Assembly: GCA_005800465.1 (NCBI GenBank)
Contig: SYFI01000140.1
Location: 1-5,724 of the forward strand
Length of the DNA: 5,724 bases
From: Actinomycetota bacterium
GTDB taxonomy: Bacteria > Actinomycetota > Thermoleophilia > Miltoncostaeales > Miltoncostaeaceae
Direction of reading: 5' to 3'
Shown here: piece after piece, positions 1 to 4,896 of the stretch
Layout of the letters: every line of letters starts with the position of its first letter
Numbering within the stretch: position 1 is the first letter of the stretch
Translations under genes and position numbers: made by a program
The notes under the pieces: model-generated
Told to the model about the DNA's origin: nothing
Seen by the model: the letters and a program-made list of their open reading frames with translations, nothing else
The model's database searches: none

Positions 1-117
1 GGTGGCGGTCAGCCTCAGCAGGGTGGCGGTCAGCCTCAGCAGGGTGGCGGTCAGCCTCAGCAGGGTGGCGGTCAGCCTCAGCAGGGTGGCGGTCAGCCTC
101 AGCAGGGTGGCGGTCAG
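1..117 (+). repeat. Perfect 21-bp tandem repeat, 5 full copies plus 12 bp
   Basis: Units lie at 1-21, 22-42, 43-63, 64-84 and 85-105, with a partial copy at 106-117. All copies are identical at every base, including third codon positions, and each encodes GGGQPQQ in the frame of the CDS. The array reaches the left edge, so its full copy number is unknown. Identity at synonymous sites points to recent expansion or ongoing homogenisation. Such an array is also a natural place for an assembly to collapse. Confidence 0.97.
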
Positions 118-675
118 ATGATGCCCACCATGCCCGACTGCGCTCCCGGGACCTTCCCATCACCGCAGAATCCCTGCAAGGGTGGCTCGCCAGGGGGAAC
201 GGAGGGTATGAAGCCCTGCGCTGAAGGCGTGAACCCCACCCCTGAGGCTCCGTGCCGCCCGGGTGGCACCAACCCCCAGTTTCAGCAGCGACCGCCGGAC
301 GAGGCCATGAAGAAGTTGCTCACCCTCAACGTCGAGATCGATGGTTCGGGTGAAGATGCCGGCAGTTTCGATGCCACGCTCACGAAGATCGTGAAGGGTC
401 TCCGCGCATCCAAGCGTGCCGAGTTCAGTGAGCAGATGGAGGGCGAGTCGTTCGTCATCGGCACCAAGAGCGGCACCCAGTGCTTCGCCGACAAGAAGTC
501 CGACCCTGACGCCCTCGCTGACCCAGTGTCGTGCACCACGCTGAGCGACGCCGTTGACAACTTCGCCAGCACCGTGAACGCGACGGTGCAGGTGCGCATG
601 AAGTTTGACTCTGCGTCGTTCACGCCCACCTTCACGGCCACCAAGATCGTGATCAAGGGCAAGAGCAAGATCTAG
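1..675 (+). CDS. Repeat-containing, Cys/Pro/Gly-rich hypothetical protein, probably exported (5' end outside window)
   Basis: I do not recognise this protein. The reading frame is open from base 1, so the true start lies upstream; the ATG at 118 is internal, not the start. The 224 visible residues fall into three parts. Residues 1-39 are five perfect GGGQPQQ heptads plus GGGQ. Residues about 40-95 form a Pro/Gly linker with four Cys, in which a C-A-x-G-x-x-P-[ST]-P-x-x-P-C-[KR] motif occurs twice, 26 residues apart. Residues about 100-224 form a domain with alternating hydrophobic stretches (LLTLNVEIDG, ATVQVRMKF, TATKIVIKG), suggesting a beta-sandwich or OB-like barrel, with two more Cys that could pair. 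The flexible repeat, paired Cys and lack of membrane segments fit an exported or cell-surface protein (inference); no signal peptide can be checked. The TAG stop at 673-675 is followed by a hairpin terminator. Confidence 0.75.
   Translation, partial: GGGQPQQGGGQPQQGGGQPQQGGGQPQQGGGQPQQGGGQMMPTMPDCAPGTFPSPQNPCKGGSPGGTEGMKPCAEGVNPTPEAPCRPGGTNPQFQQRPPDEAMKKLLTLNVEIDGSGEDAGSFDATLTKIVKGLRASKRAEFSEQMEGESFVIGTKSGTQCFADKKSDPDALADPVSCTTLSDAVDNFASTVNATVQVRMKFDSASFTPTFTATKIVIKGKSKI
139..258 (+). repeat. Degenerate duplicated Cys/Pro motif (protein level)
   Basis: Two protein segments share the pattern C-A-x-G-x-x-P-[ST]-P-x-x-P-C-[KR]. The first is encoded by 139-180 (CAPGTFPSPQNPCK) and the second by 217-258 (CAEGVNPTPEAPCR). 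They start 78 bp apart, and both are followed by a Gly-Gly-Thr. The DNA copies have diverged, unlike the perfect heptad array just upstream, so this is an older duplication or selected spacing of Cys pairs. Confidence 0.6.
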
Positions 676-700
676 CTCAGGCCAGATCAATGTGATTCAT

Positions 701-736
701 GCGCTGGGCGCCCTTCGCGGCGCCCAGCGCACTTTT
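701..736 (+). terminator. Rho-independent terminator between convergent genes
   Basis: A perfect 10-bp arm at 701-710 (gcgctgggcg) pairs with 721-730 (cgcccagcgc). The stem extends two more C-G pairs inward and closes a 6-nt loop. ACTTTTC follows on the + strand, so the T-run serves the upstream repeat-protein gene, whose stop is 25 nt before the stem. The same hairpin lies a few bases past the arfB stop on the opposite strand. It lacks a T-run in that direction, so it may work less well or only as a 3'-end stabiliser there. Confidence 0.8.
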
Positions 737-1170
737 CAGTCGTCGAGCGATGGCTTCTGGCGGCGAGTGCGCTTCTTTGCCGCCGTCTTCTCACGAGAGT
801 CCCGACGCCGCCGCATGGCAGATGCCGTGGGGCGCGACGCGATGCGCCGTGGGTCCTCCTGCATGGCCCCCAGCAGCAGGGCGACCAGCGTGTCGATGGC
901 TCGCTCGCGGTTTCTGCGCTGATGCCGCTCACGCCGCGACACCACGCGCACCCAGTCGTCGGCAGTCACGCGGGTGGCAAGTCGCGTTCTGATGAGTTCG
1001 CGCTTGCGTGGGCCAACGGGAAGCGCCTCAACCGGGACGCGCACCTCCACCTGCGTGGAGACAGCGTTCACGTTCTGCCCTCCCGGCCCCCCCGACTTGG
1101 CGAACAGCAGCTTGCCGTGCCGGGCGATGGCCTGGCGCAGACGGGCCTCGAGCGCAGCGGTGCCGCTCAC
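736..1170 (-). CDS. arfB: Peptidyl-tRNA hydrolase ArfB, alternative ribosome-rescue factor
   Basis: The product is a 144-residue protein of the class I release-factor (RF-1 domain) family, near the usual ArfB/YaeJ length of about 140. The catalytic loop is visible as SGGPGGQNVN, with the GGQ at residues 30-32. This is followed by the conserved V(N)xVxTQVEVR-type strand and by SRRERHQRRNRERA at 78-91. The C-terminus (about 108-142) is strongly basic (RRRRDSREK, KKRTRRQK); in ArfB this tail enters the empty mRNA channel of stalled ribosomes. The family hydrolyses peptidyl-tRNA on non-stop ribosomes. There is no RF1/RF2 codon-recognition domain, which excludes a normal release factor. The GTG start at 1170 overlaps the plsC stop as GTGA. 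A longer open frame runs upstream, but it is only a shadow of plsC. No clear Shine-Dalgarno precedes the GTG, so translational coupling to plsC is likely. It is the last gene of the operon. Confidence 0.93.
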   Translation of the reverse strand: MSGTAALEARLRQAIARHGKLLFAKSGGPGGQNVNAVSTQVEVRVPVEALPVGPRKRELIRTRLATRVTADDWVRVVSRRERHQRRNRERAIDTLVALLLGAMQEDPRRIASRPTASAMRRRRDSREKTAAKKRTRRQKPSLDD

Positions 1171-1904
1171 TTCGGGCTCACGCCAGGAGGCGCCTCGGCC
1201 GCCAGGGCATCCTTCGCGGCCTTCCCCACCAGCGGGATGCCCGGCGCGCCCTCCGGTGCGTCCTGATACGGCCCACCCACCAGAGGCACCATGCCCGACA
1301 CATGCCACATGATCCGGTCGGTGGCACGGCGGTTGCGACCCGCACGCGGCGACTCCCGTATGTCGTCCATGGGCACGGGCTCGCCGAAGCGGATGCGCAC
1401 CGGGCCCTTCAACATCTGGCTGTCCCAGATGGCGGCAGGAATGACGGTGACATCGGGCCTGGTCGCGAAGTACCCGGCACCCACGAACCCGGGCGCCATA
1501 TGGCCCGTGCGGGTGACACCGCCCTCGGGGAATATGAGCAGGGTCTCGCCACGGGCCAGCAGGTCGCGGCCGATACGCACGGCCCACACGTCGGGTGAGG
1601 CGCGGCGAACAGGAAACCCGCCAATGCGCGAGAGCCAGGCATCAAGCGGGCGCGAGTTGAACAGCTCCTGCTTGCCCATGGTCCATATGGGGCGTGGCAG
1701 GGCGGCGATTGCCACCAGCAGGGGGTCGGCGAAGGCCACGTGATTACAGGCGATGAGCACAGGCCCCTCAGCAGGCATGTGATCCTTGCCAGTCACCCGC
1801 ATACGCAGCGGCCCATACGACAGTGCGGAGAGCACCGCCTTGCTCGGGTGCCATACCGCGCGGCTCACCGTGGGAGTGCGTCGTGGGCGGGCGACGTCGC
1901 TCAC
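1167..1904 (-). CDS. plsC: Lysophospholipid/1-acylglycerol-3-phosphate acyltransferase (PlsC family)
   Basis: The 245-residue protein has the order of motifs of the PlsC acyltransferase family. The catalytic H-x4-D box is NHVAFAD (H55, D60). A GKxELF motif lies near 77-82 and is followed by IGGFPVRR (94-101). The glycerol-phosphate-binding LIFPEGG is at 123-129, with TRTG after it, and VIPAAI is at 154-159. Members transfer an acyl chain to lysophosphatidic acid or related acceptors at the inner face of the membrane; the exact acceptor cannot be read from the sequence. The GTG start at 1904 overlaps the yjbQ stop as GTGA and has a G-rich Shine-Dalgarno (GGAGG at 1913-1909). An in-frame start at 1985 would overlap yjbQ by more than 80 bp and is unlikely. 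The stop overlaps the arfB start. The C-terminal 30 residues are Ala/Pro/Gly-rich and probably not part of the fold. Confidence 0.88.
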   Translation of the reverse strand: MSDVARPRRTPTVSRAVWHPSKAVLSALSYGPLRMRVTGKDHMPAEGPVLIACNHVAFADPLLVAIAALPRPIWTMGKQELFNSRPLDAWLSRIGGFPVRRASPDVWAVRIGRDLLARGETLLIFPEGGVTRTGHMAPGFVGAGYFATRPDVTVIPAAIWDSQMLKGPVRIRFGEPVPMDDIRESPRAGRNRRATDRIMWHVSGMVPLVGGPYQDAPEGAPGIPLVGKAAKDALAAEAPPGVSPK

Positions 1905-2326
1905 TCCCCCTCCCCCCACGCAGTGACGATGACCTGACGCGATCCGCCGTGGTCGCGGTGCTCGAGCAGGTAGATGCCCTGCCATGTCCCAAGCGCGGCC
2001 CGACCGCCAGCCACCGGAATCATGAGCGACGGCCCCGCGATGATCGATTTAACGTGCGCGGGCATGTCGTCGGGCCCCTCGTGCACGTGGGTCCAGTAGG
2101 GCGCGCCTTCGGGCACGGCATCGTTGAGCCAGCCCTCAAGATCAACCCGCACGTCGGGGCTCGCGTTCTCGTTCAGCGCCAGCGACGCGGAGGTGTGGCG
2201 GAGAAAGACATTCATCATTCCCACACGCATATCGCCGAGATCCGGGACCGCGGAAAGCACCTCGCGGGTGACCAGATGCACTCCACGCGGCCGGGGGTCG
2301 AGCCCGATCGCGTGCTGGATCCACAT
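1901..2326 (-). CDS. yjbQ: YjbQ family protein (UPF0047, secondary thiamine-phosphate synthase enzyme)
   Basis: The 141-residue protein matches the whole length of the UPF0047/YjbQ family (usually 130-140). Visible signatures are HTSASLALNENA (44-55) followed by DVRVDLE, HVHEGPDDMPAH (80-91) with its conserved histidines, GPSLMIPV (98-105) and GTWQGIYLLEHR (113-124). The E. coli homologue has weak in vitro thiamine-phosphate synthase activity, which is why the family carries that label; the physiological role is not settled. The ATG at 2326 lies 14 nt after the trpS stop without an obvious Shine-Dalgarno, so translation probably depends on ribosomes finishing trpS. The stop is overlapped by plsC. 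No other thiamine gene is nearby, so the context gives no support for a thiamine role here. Confidence 0.92.
   Translation of the reverse strand: MWIQHAIGLDPRPRGVHLVTREVLSAVPDLGDMRVGMMNVFLRHTSASLALNENASPDVRVDLEGWLNDAVPEGAPYWTHVHEGPDDMPAHVKSIIAGPSLMIPVAGGRAALGTWQGIYLLEHRDHGGSRQVIVTAWGEGE
1909..1913 (-). promoter_or_regulatory. Shine-Dalgarno deciding the plsC GTG start
   Basis: GGAGG on the minus strand, within a longer G-rich run, lies 4 nt before the GTG at 1904 and inside the last codons of yjbQ. It supports the GTGA-overlap start over the longer upstream option. Confidence 0.55.
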
Positions 2327-2340
2327 TCGGCGCGGGCCGC

Positions 2341-3336
2341 CTAGAGGCCCATGGCGGCCGTGGCCTCGGCCATGATGGGCCCGGCGATTGCCCGGGCGCG
2401 CTCAGCGCCCTCTTCGAGGATGGCCTCAAGCCGGGCCGGGTGCTGAATCAACTCTTCCCGCTTCTCGCGGATGGGACGGATGGCGTCCTTCACCCGGGTC
2501 GCGAGTGCCCGCTTGTCGTCAACGCAGCCGAGGGTGGCGTTGGTGCAGGCGACGAAGATCTCGTCCATATCCGCAGGCGCGGCGCCAAACAACTTGTGCC
2601 ATGCGTACACGTTGCATATCTCAGGATTGCCCGGGTCGTCACGCTTGATGCGCTGCGGATCGGTGACCATCCCCATCACCAACTTGTCGATCTCTTCATC
2701 GGTGCTGGCCAGGGTGATGGCGTTGCCGTAGCTCTTGCTCATCTTGCGGCCGTCGGGACCCACCAGCAGCGGGGCCTCGCTGATGATTGCCTCCATCTCG
2801 GGGAACACCGGGCCGTACAGGTGGTTGAAGCGCCGCACCACCTCGCGCGACAGTTCCAGATGCGGCAGCTGGTCCTGCCCCACCGGCACCTTGGTGGCCT
2901 TGTACAGAATGATGTCGGCGGTCTGCAACAGCGGGTAGCCCAGAAAGCCGTAGGTGAGCAGGTGCTCGCCCAGTTCGTCGATCTGCCCCTTGTAGGTGGG
3001 CACGCGCTCAAGCCACGACAGCGGCGTGATCATGCCGAGCAGCACCGCGAGCTCTGCATGCTGGGGCACATCACTCTGGCGAAAGATGATGCTGCGCTCG
3101 GGGTCAACCCCACAGGCAATCCAGTCGGCAACCATCTCGATGCCGCTGTCGTGAATGCCCTTGACGTCTTCGTAGCCCGTGGTGAGCGCATGCAGGTCGG
3201 CGACTGAGTAGATGCACTCGTACTCGTCCTGCAGCCGCACCCAGTTGCCCAGCGCACCCAGAAGGTGGCCAATGTGCAGCTGCCCCGTGGGGCGCATGCC
3301 ACTGAACAGGCGAGGGCGGGTTGCGGTGGTACTCAC
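2341..3336 (-). CDS. trpS: Tryptophanyl-tRNA synthetase
   Basis: This is a class I aminoacyl-tRNA synthetase charging tRNA-Trp in the cytoplasm. It has 331 residues from the chosen start, typical for bacterial TrpRS (about 330-350). The N-terminus reads LFSGMRPTGQLHIGHLLGAL, with the HIGH signature at residues 21-24. DLHALTT near 48-54, PVGQDQ near 151-156 and a perfect KMSKS at 198-202 complete the Rossmann-fold ATP site. The helical C-terminal anticodon-binding part is complete to the TAG at 2343-2341. The GTG at 3336 is preferred because it begins VSTTATRPRLFSG, next to the conserved core, and has a TACACT box 8 nt upstream. The GTG at 3396 would add 20 Arg/Pro-rich residues and overlap the divergent promoter. 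It is the first gene of the trpS-yjbQ-plsC-arfB operon. No T-box or leader is visible. Confidence 0.96.
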   Translation of the reverse strand: MSTTATRPRLFSGMRPTGQLHIGHLLGALGNWVRLQDEYECIYSVADLHALTTGYEDVKGIHDSGIEMVADWIACGVDPERSIIFRQSDVPQHAELAVLLGMITPLSWLERVPTYKGQIDELGEHLLTYGFLGYPLLQTADIILYKATKVPVGQDQLPHLELSREVVRRFNHLYGPVFPEMEAIISEAPLLVGPDGRKMSKSYGNAITLASTDEEIDKLVMGMVTDPQRIKRDDPGNPEICNVYAWHKLFGAAPADMDEIFVACTNATLGCVDDKRALATRVKDAIRPIREKREELIQHPARLEAILEEGAERARAIAGPIMAEATAAMGL

Positions 3337-3344
3337 GGCGCGGG

Positions 3345-3350
3345 AGTGTA
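3345..3350 (-). promoter_or_regulatory. Likely -10 box of trpS (leaderless)
   Basis: TACACT on the minus strand fits the TAnnnT consensus and is separated from the trpS GTG by 8 nt. Transcription would therefore begin at or next to the start codon. No Shine-Dalgarno lies upstream of the GTG, which agrees with a leaderless mRNA. A recognisable -35 is not evident (only GTTCCC-like sequence at about the right distance). Confidence 0.5.
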
Positions 3351-3383
3351 GACGCGCGGGCCGGGGGGAACCGGGGCGGTCAG

Positions 3384-3389
3384 TAGCGT
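3384..3389 (+). promoter_or_regulatory. Possible -10 box of the CPBP protease gene
   Basis: TAGCGT fits TAnnnT and ends 7 nt before the GTG at 3397, mirroring the arrangement at trpS. No -35 is clear. Support comes mainly from the symmetry with trpS and from the absence of a Shine-Dalgarno. Confidence 0.35.
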
Positions 3390-3396
3390 GCCGCAC

Positions 3397-4155
3397 GTGA
3401 GTACGTCACCGCCACCCCCCCCACCCCGGCCATCTGGCCCCGTCACAATGGCCGGCCCCCGCTGGCGCTGGAATGCCCGGGGTGCCTGGTGGCGCATTGT
3501 GGTTCCCCTCGCGGCCGTGATGGCCGGCCTGGGCGCGGCCATCGGGTGCGTGGTGGCCGTGCGTGCCCTGGGCGCAAGCCAGGACGCCAGCAGCGCCGTG
3601 GGTGTGGCGGTGGGGAGCGCGGGCATCCTGCTGGTGGGCCTTGTGGTGCTGCGCGCCGTGCAGCCCGCCCAGCGGCGCCTGATGCTTGCGAGCCAAGGGC
3701 GTGTGGGGCCGTCCCTTGCCATTGGCCTCGGCATCGGTGCGGCCATCGTGGTGGGGTCGGCCATCATCATCGGCACGGGCGCCAGCCTTGACGGTGACGC
3801 CAAGGAACGGCTCGAAGAGGTGCAGATGACGCTCGGCGGCGTGTGGTGGCAAACCGTACTCATCGTGTTTGCCCTCATCGTTCTGGCACCGCTCGGCGAG
3901 GAGATCCTGTTCCGCGCACTCGAGCTTCGCGGACTTGTGCGCCTCATCCCCTTCGCTGTTGCCGCGCCCATCTCAGGCCTGCTGTTTACCGCAGCCCATT
4001 ACGACGCCTGGGTGGCGTGGCCACGCACCCTCGCGCTGGTGGCCACCGGGTGGGCCCTTGCGTGGCTTTACCGCTGGCGCGGCATTCCGGCAACCATCGC
4101 CGCTCACGCAACGGTGAATACCGTCGCTGCAGTTGCTCTGATTTTGCAGAGTTGA
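3397..4155 (+). CDS. CPBP family intramembrane metalloprotease (CAAX/Abi type)
   Basis: This 252-residue membrane protein has the three signature motifs of CPBP glutamic/metallo-endopeptidases: EExxxR as GEEILFR (E168, E169, R173), FxxxH as FTAAH (F197, H201) and HxxxN as HATVN (H237, N241). All catalytic positions are present. Hydrophobic helices are visible at about 33-55, 65-88, 106-128, 150-166, 182-200 and 207-225, plus the segment carrying the last motif. The family includes CAAX prenyl protease homologues and Abi/bacteriocin-immunity proteins; the substrate here is unknown. The N-terminus is a soluble tail with six consecutive prolines, coded partly by an eight-C run. The GTG at 3397 was chosen because it gives V-S-T like trpS and sits 7 nt after a TAnnnT box. 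GTG 3388 or ATG 3448 are possible alternatives. It is divergent from trpS and is followed by a possible small ORF overlapping its stop. Confidence 0.9.
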   Translation: MSTSPPPPPPRPSGPVTMAGPRWRWNARGAWWRIVVPLAAVMAGLGAAIGCVVAVRALGASQDASSAVGVAVGSAGILLVGLVVLRAVQPAQRRLMLASQGRVGPSLAIGLGIGAAIVVGSAIIIGTGASLDGDAKERLEEVQMTLGGVWWQTVLIVFALIVLAPLGEEILFRALELRGLVRLIPFAVAAPISGLLFTAAHYDAWVAWPRTLALVATGWALAWLYRWRGIPATIAAHATVNTVAAVALILQS

Positions 4156-4319
4156 CCCGAATTGTGGCGTATGCCATTCAGGACGCTGTGAACCGCGGCG
4201 ATCAGGTGGCGCTGGAGCAGGCCATCACGGCCCCCATGGCGGTGTCCCGAATGGATGCCGACGAGGCAGCGCCCAGTCCCAACGGTGGCGCCGAGGTGCG
4301 CGCTCGCATCGTGGCATGA
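4152..4319 (+). CDS. Possible small hypothetical protein (55 aa) coupled to the CPBP gene
   Basis: A TTG at 4152 overlaps the CPBP stop as TTGA and opens a 55-residue frame ending in TGA at 4317-4319. A GTG at 4164 would give 51 residues. The sequence (LTRIVAYAIQDAVNRGDQVALEQAI at its start, shown here only as LTRIVAYAIQDAVNR) looks like an amphipathic helix followed by a low-complexity Ala/Pro/Gly tail. Third codon positions are mostly G or C, as in the neighbouring genes, and the 4-bp overlap style matches the rest of the window. I recognise no family. It could equally be the remnant of a longer gene, or an open frame by chance in GC-rich DNA. There is no clear Shine-Dalgarno. Confidence 0.35.
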   Translation: MTRIVAYAIQDAVNRGDQVALEQAITAPMAVSRMDADEAAPSPNGGAEVRARIVA

Positions 4320-4404
4320 GCCGAAGCAGAGGCGGCACGATCGCGCGCGTCAATCGGCGCGCTGCGTCACCCATGGGCGGGACCTCGCTTCATACGTGCG
4401 GCAC
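4320..4404. other. Short non-coding gap before hicA
   Basis: Frames here are Arg-rich and do not look coding. The only structure seen is a short inverted repeat, gcgcgc at 4343-4348 and again at 4357-4362, with an 8-nt loop and no T-run. No convincing promoter or Shine-Dalgarno for hicA is visible. If the 55-aa ORF is not real, the gene-free stretch spans 4156-4404. Confidence 0.5.
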
Positions 4405-4606
4405 ATGCCCAAGAAGTACCGAGAGGTTCGCGCCGCACTCATCGCCGCGGGCTGGGAAAAAGTTTTCCGAGTCGGGATCGCACGAGACATGGAGAGGGCC
4501 CAGAGGGCACGGCCGCGTGATTGTTGCCGGGAAGAACTTCGATACCGTCCCCGGAGGAATTCTGGCGTCCATTCGACGCAACACCGGACTGGAGGACCTG
4601 CGATGA
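4405..4606 (+). pseudogene. hicA: HicA-type mRNA interferase toxin, disrupted by a single-base frameshift
   Basis: The N-terminal half reads in the frame of the ATG at 4405: MPKKYREVRAALIAAGWEKV, a typical HicA opening (REV..AL..AGW). The second half, SGSHETWRGPRGHGRVIVAG followed by KNFDTVPGGILASIRRNTGL, lies in the next frame and ends at TGA 4604-4606. It contains the conserved GSH with the presumed catalytic His, the VxVAG strand and the PGGILASIRR helix. Removing one base from the A5 (4457-4461 region) or the adjacent T4 tract joins both halves into a 66-residue protein, the normal HicA length. As read, the shifted frame is open through to hicB, so a gene finder would report one 137-residue ORF (4405-4818) with a meaningless Arg-rich middle. 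HicA toxins are small double-stranded-RNA-binding-fold ribonucleases that cleave mRNA. The change may be a real inactivating mutation, a slippage-prone switch, or a homopolymer sequencing error. Confidence 0.8.
4591..4595 (+). promoter_or_regulatory. Shine-Dalgarno of hicB
   Basis: GGAGG lies 7 nt before the hicB ATG at 4603 and inside the hicA 3' end. This is the best ribosome binding site in the window. It fixes the hicB start and allows the antitoxin to be made even though hicA is frameshifted. Confidence 0.8.
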
Positions 4607-4818
4607 GCGAGTACCTCGTCATCTATGAAACCGCCGAAGACGGGGCATCGGGTGCGTGGCTCCCGGAAATCGACGGCGTGGTTGCGCTTGGCAAGACCCG
4701 CGACGAGGTGGAGAGCTGCATGCGCGAGGCGCTCGCGGCGTTCGCCGAATACGAGCGCGAGGAGGGCCGGGAACTCCCGCCGCCGCACAACTACGCCGGG
4801 TACGCCTCGGCTCCGTAG
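4603..4818 (+). CDS. hicB: HicB-like antitoxin (short, UPF0150-type domain only)
   Basis: The 71-residue protein has the HicB partial-RNase-H-like fold pattern: YLVIYE strand at 4-9, acidic turn EDGASGAWLPEIDGVVALG (12-30), then the helix KTRDEVESCMREALAAFAEY (31-50) and a Pro-rich end. In the family this domain binds and blocks HicA. The usual C-terminal DNA-binding domain (ribbon-helix-helix or HTH) is absent, so it may not repress its own promoter by itself. The ATG at 4603 overlaps the hicA stop as ATGA and has a strong Shine-Dalgarno. Order toxin then antitoxin is the usual one for hicAB. Because hicA is shifted, hicB is also in frame with the hicA start. Confidence 0.85.
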   Translation: MSEYLVIYETAEDGASGAWLPEIDGVVALGKTRDEVESCMREALAAFAEYEREEGRELPPPHNYAGYASAP

Positions 4819-4889
4819 AAAACGCGCGAGGGCGGCCCGAAGGCGGCATACGCCGCATCAGCTCTAAAAGCGGTCAGCGCTCACGCGCG
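4819..4889 (-). terminator. Possible terminator of icd between convergent genes
   Basis: On the minus strand, downstream of the icd stop, an outer CGCGCG arm (4889-4884) can pair with CGCGCG at 4828-4823 and is followed by TTTTC (4822 downward). A smaller internal hairpin, gcggc-atac-gccgc (+ strand 4844-4857), lies inside. The loop is long, so the fold is uncertain. No T-run follows a hairpin on the plus strand for hicB. Confidence 0.3.
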
Positions 4890-4896
4890 GCCCGAT

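Larger units (their letters stand above)
3329..3404. repeat. Inverted repeat GTACTCAC / GTGAGTAC around the divergent promoter
   Basis: GTACTCAC at 3329-3336 is the exact reverse complement of GTGAGTAC at 3397-3404. Each arm coincides with the first eight bases of a gene: trpS on the minus strand and the CPBP protease on the plus strand. The 60 bp between them hold both -10-like boxes. It may be an operator, a shared start-site context of leaderless genes, or partly chance, since both proteins begin V-S-T. Confidence 0.5.

Noticed and set aside
1..117. CRISPR-like array
   Set aside because: Units are directly adjacent with no spacers, in frame, and encode a heptapeptide; it is a coding tandem repeat.
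160..690. Minus-strand open frames opposite the repeat protein
   Set aside because: Arg/Leu/His-rich shadow translations of GC-rich coding DNA with no recognisable motif; the plus-strand frame has the repeat structure and a terminator.
1170..1587. Upstream extension of the arfB reading frame to a 283-residue protein
   Set aside because: The extra 139 residues are Arg/Gly/His-rich, overlap plsC in another frame, and add nothing resembling a domain; the GTGA overlap gives the normal ArfB length.
2440..3207. Long plus-strand open frame antisense to trpS (255 codons)
   Set aside because: It is the mirror of the trpS third-position bias; trpS has HIGH and KMSKS on the other strand.
3333..3971. 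Minus-strand open frame of 212 codons opposite the CPBP gene
   Set aside because: Pro/Arg/Thr-rich shadow; the plus strand carries all three CPBP catalytic motifs.
4343..4362. gcgcgc inverted repeat as a hicAB operator
   Set aside because: The arms are self-complementary and of a composition expected by chance in such GC-rich DNA, and the HicB here has no DNA-binding domain.
4316..4606. Reading hicA as an intact gene starting at ATG 4316, which overlaps the small ORF as ATGA
   Set aside because: Its first half does not resemble HicA, whereas the other frame from 4405 encodes a typical HicA N-terminus; a frameshift explains both halves better.
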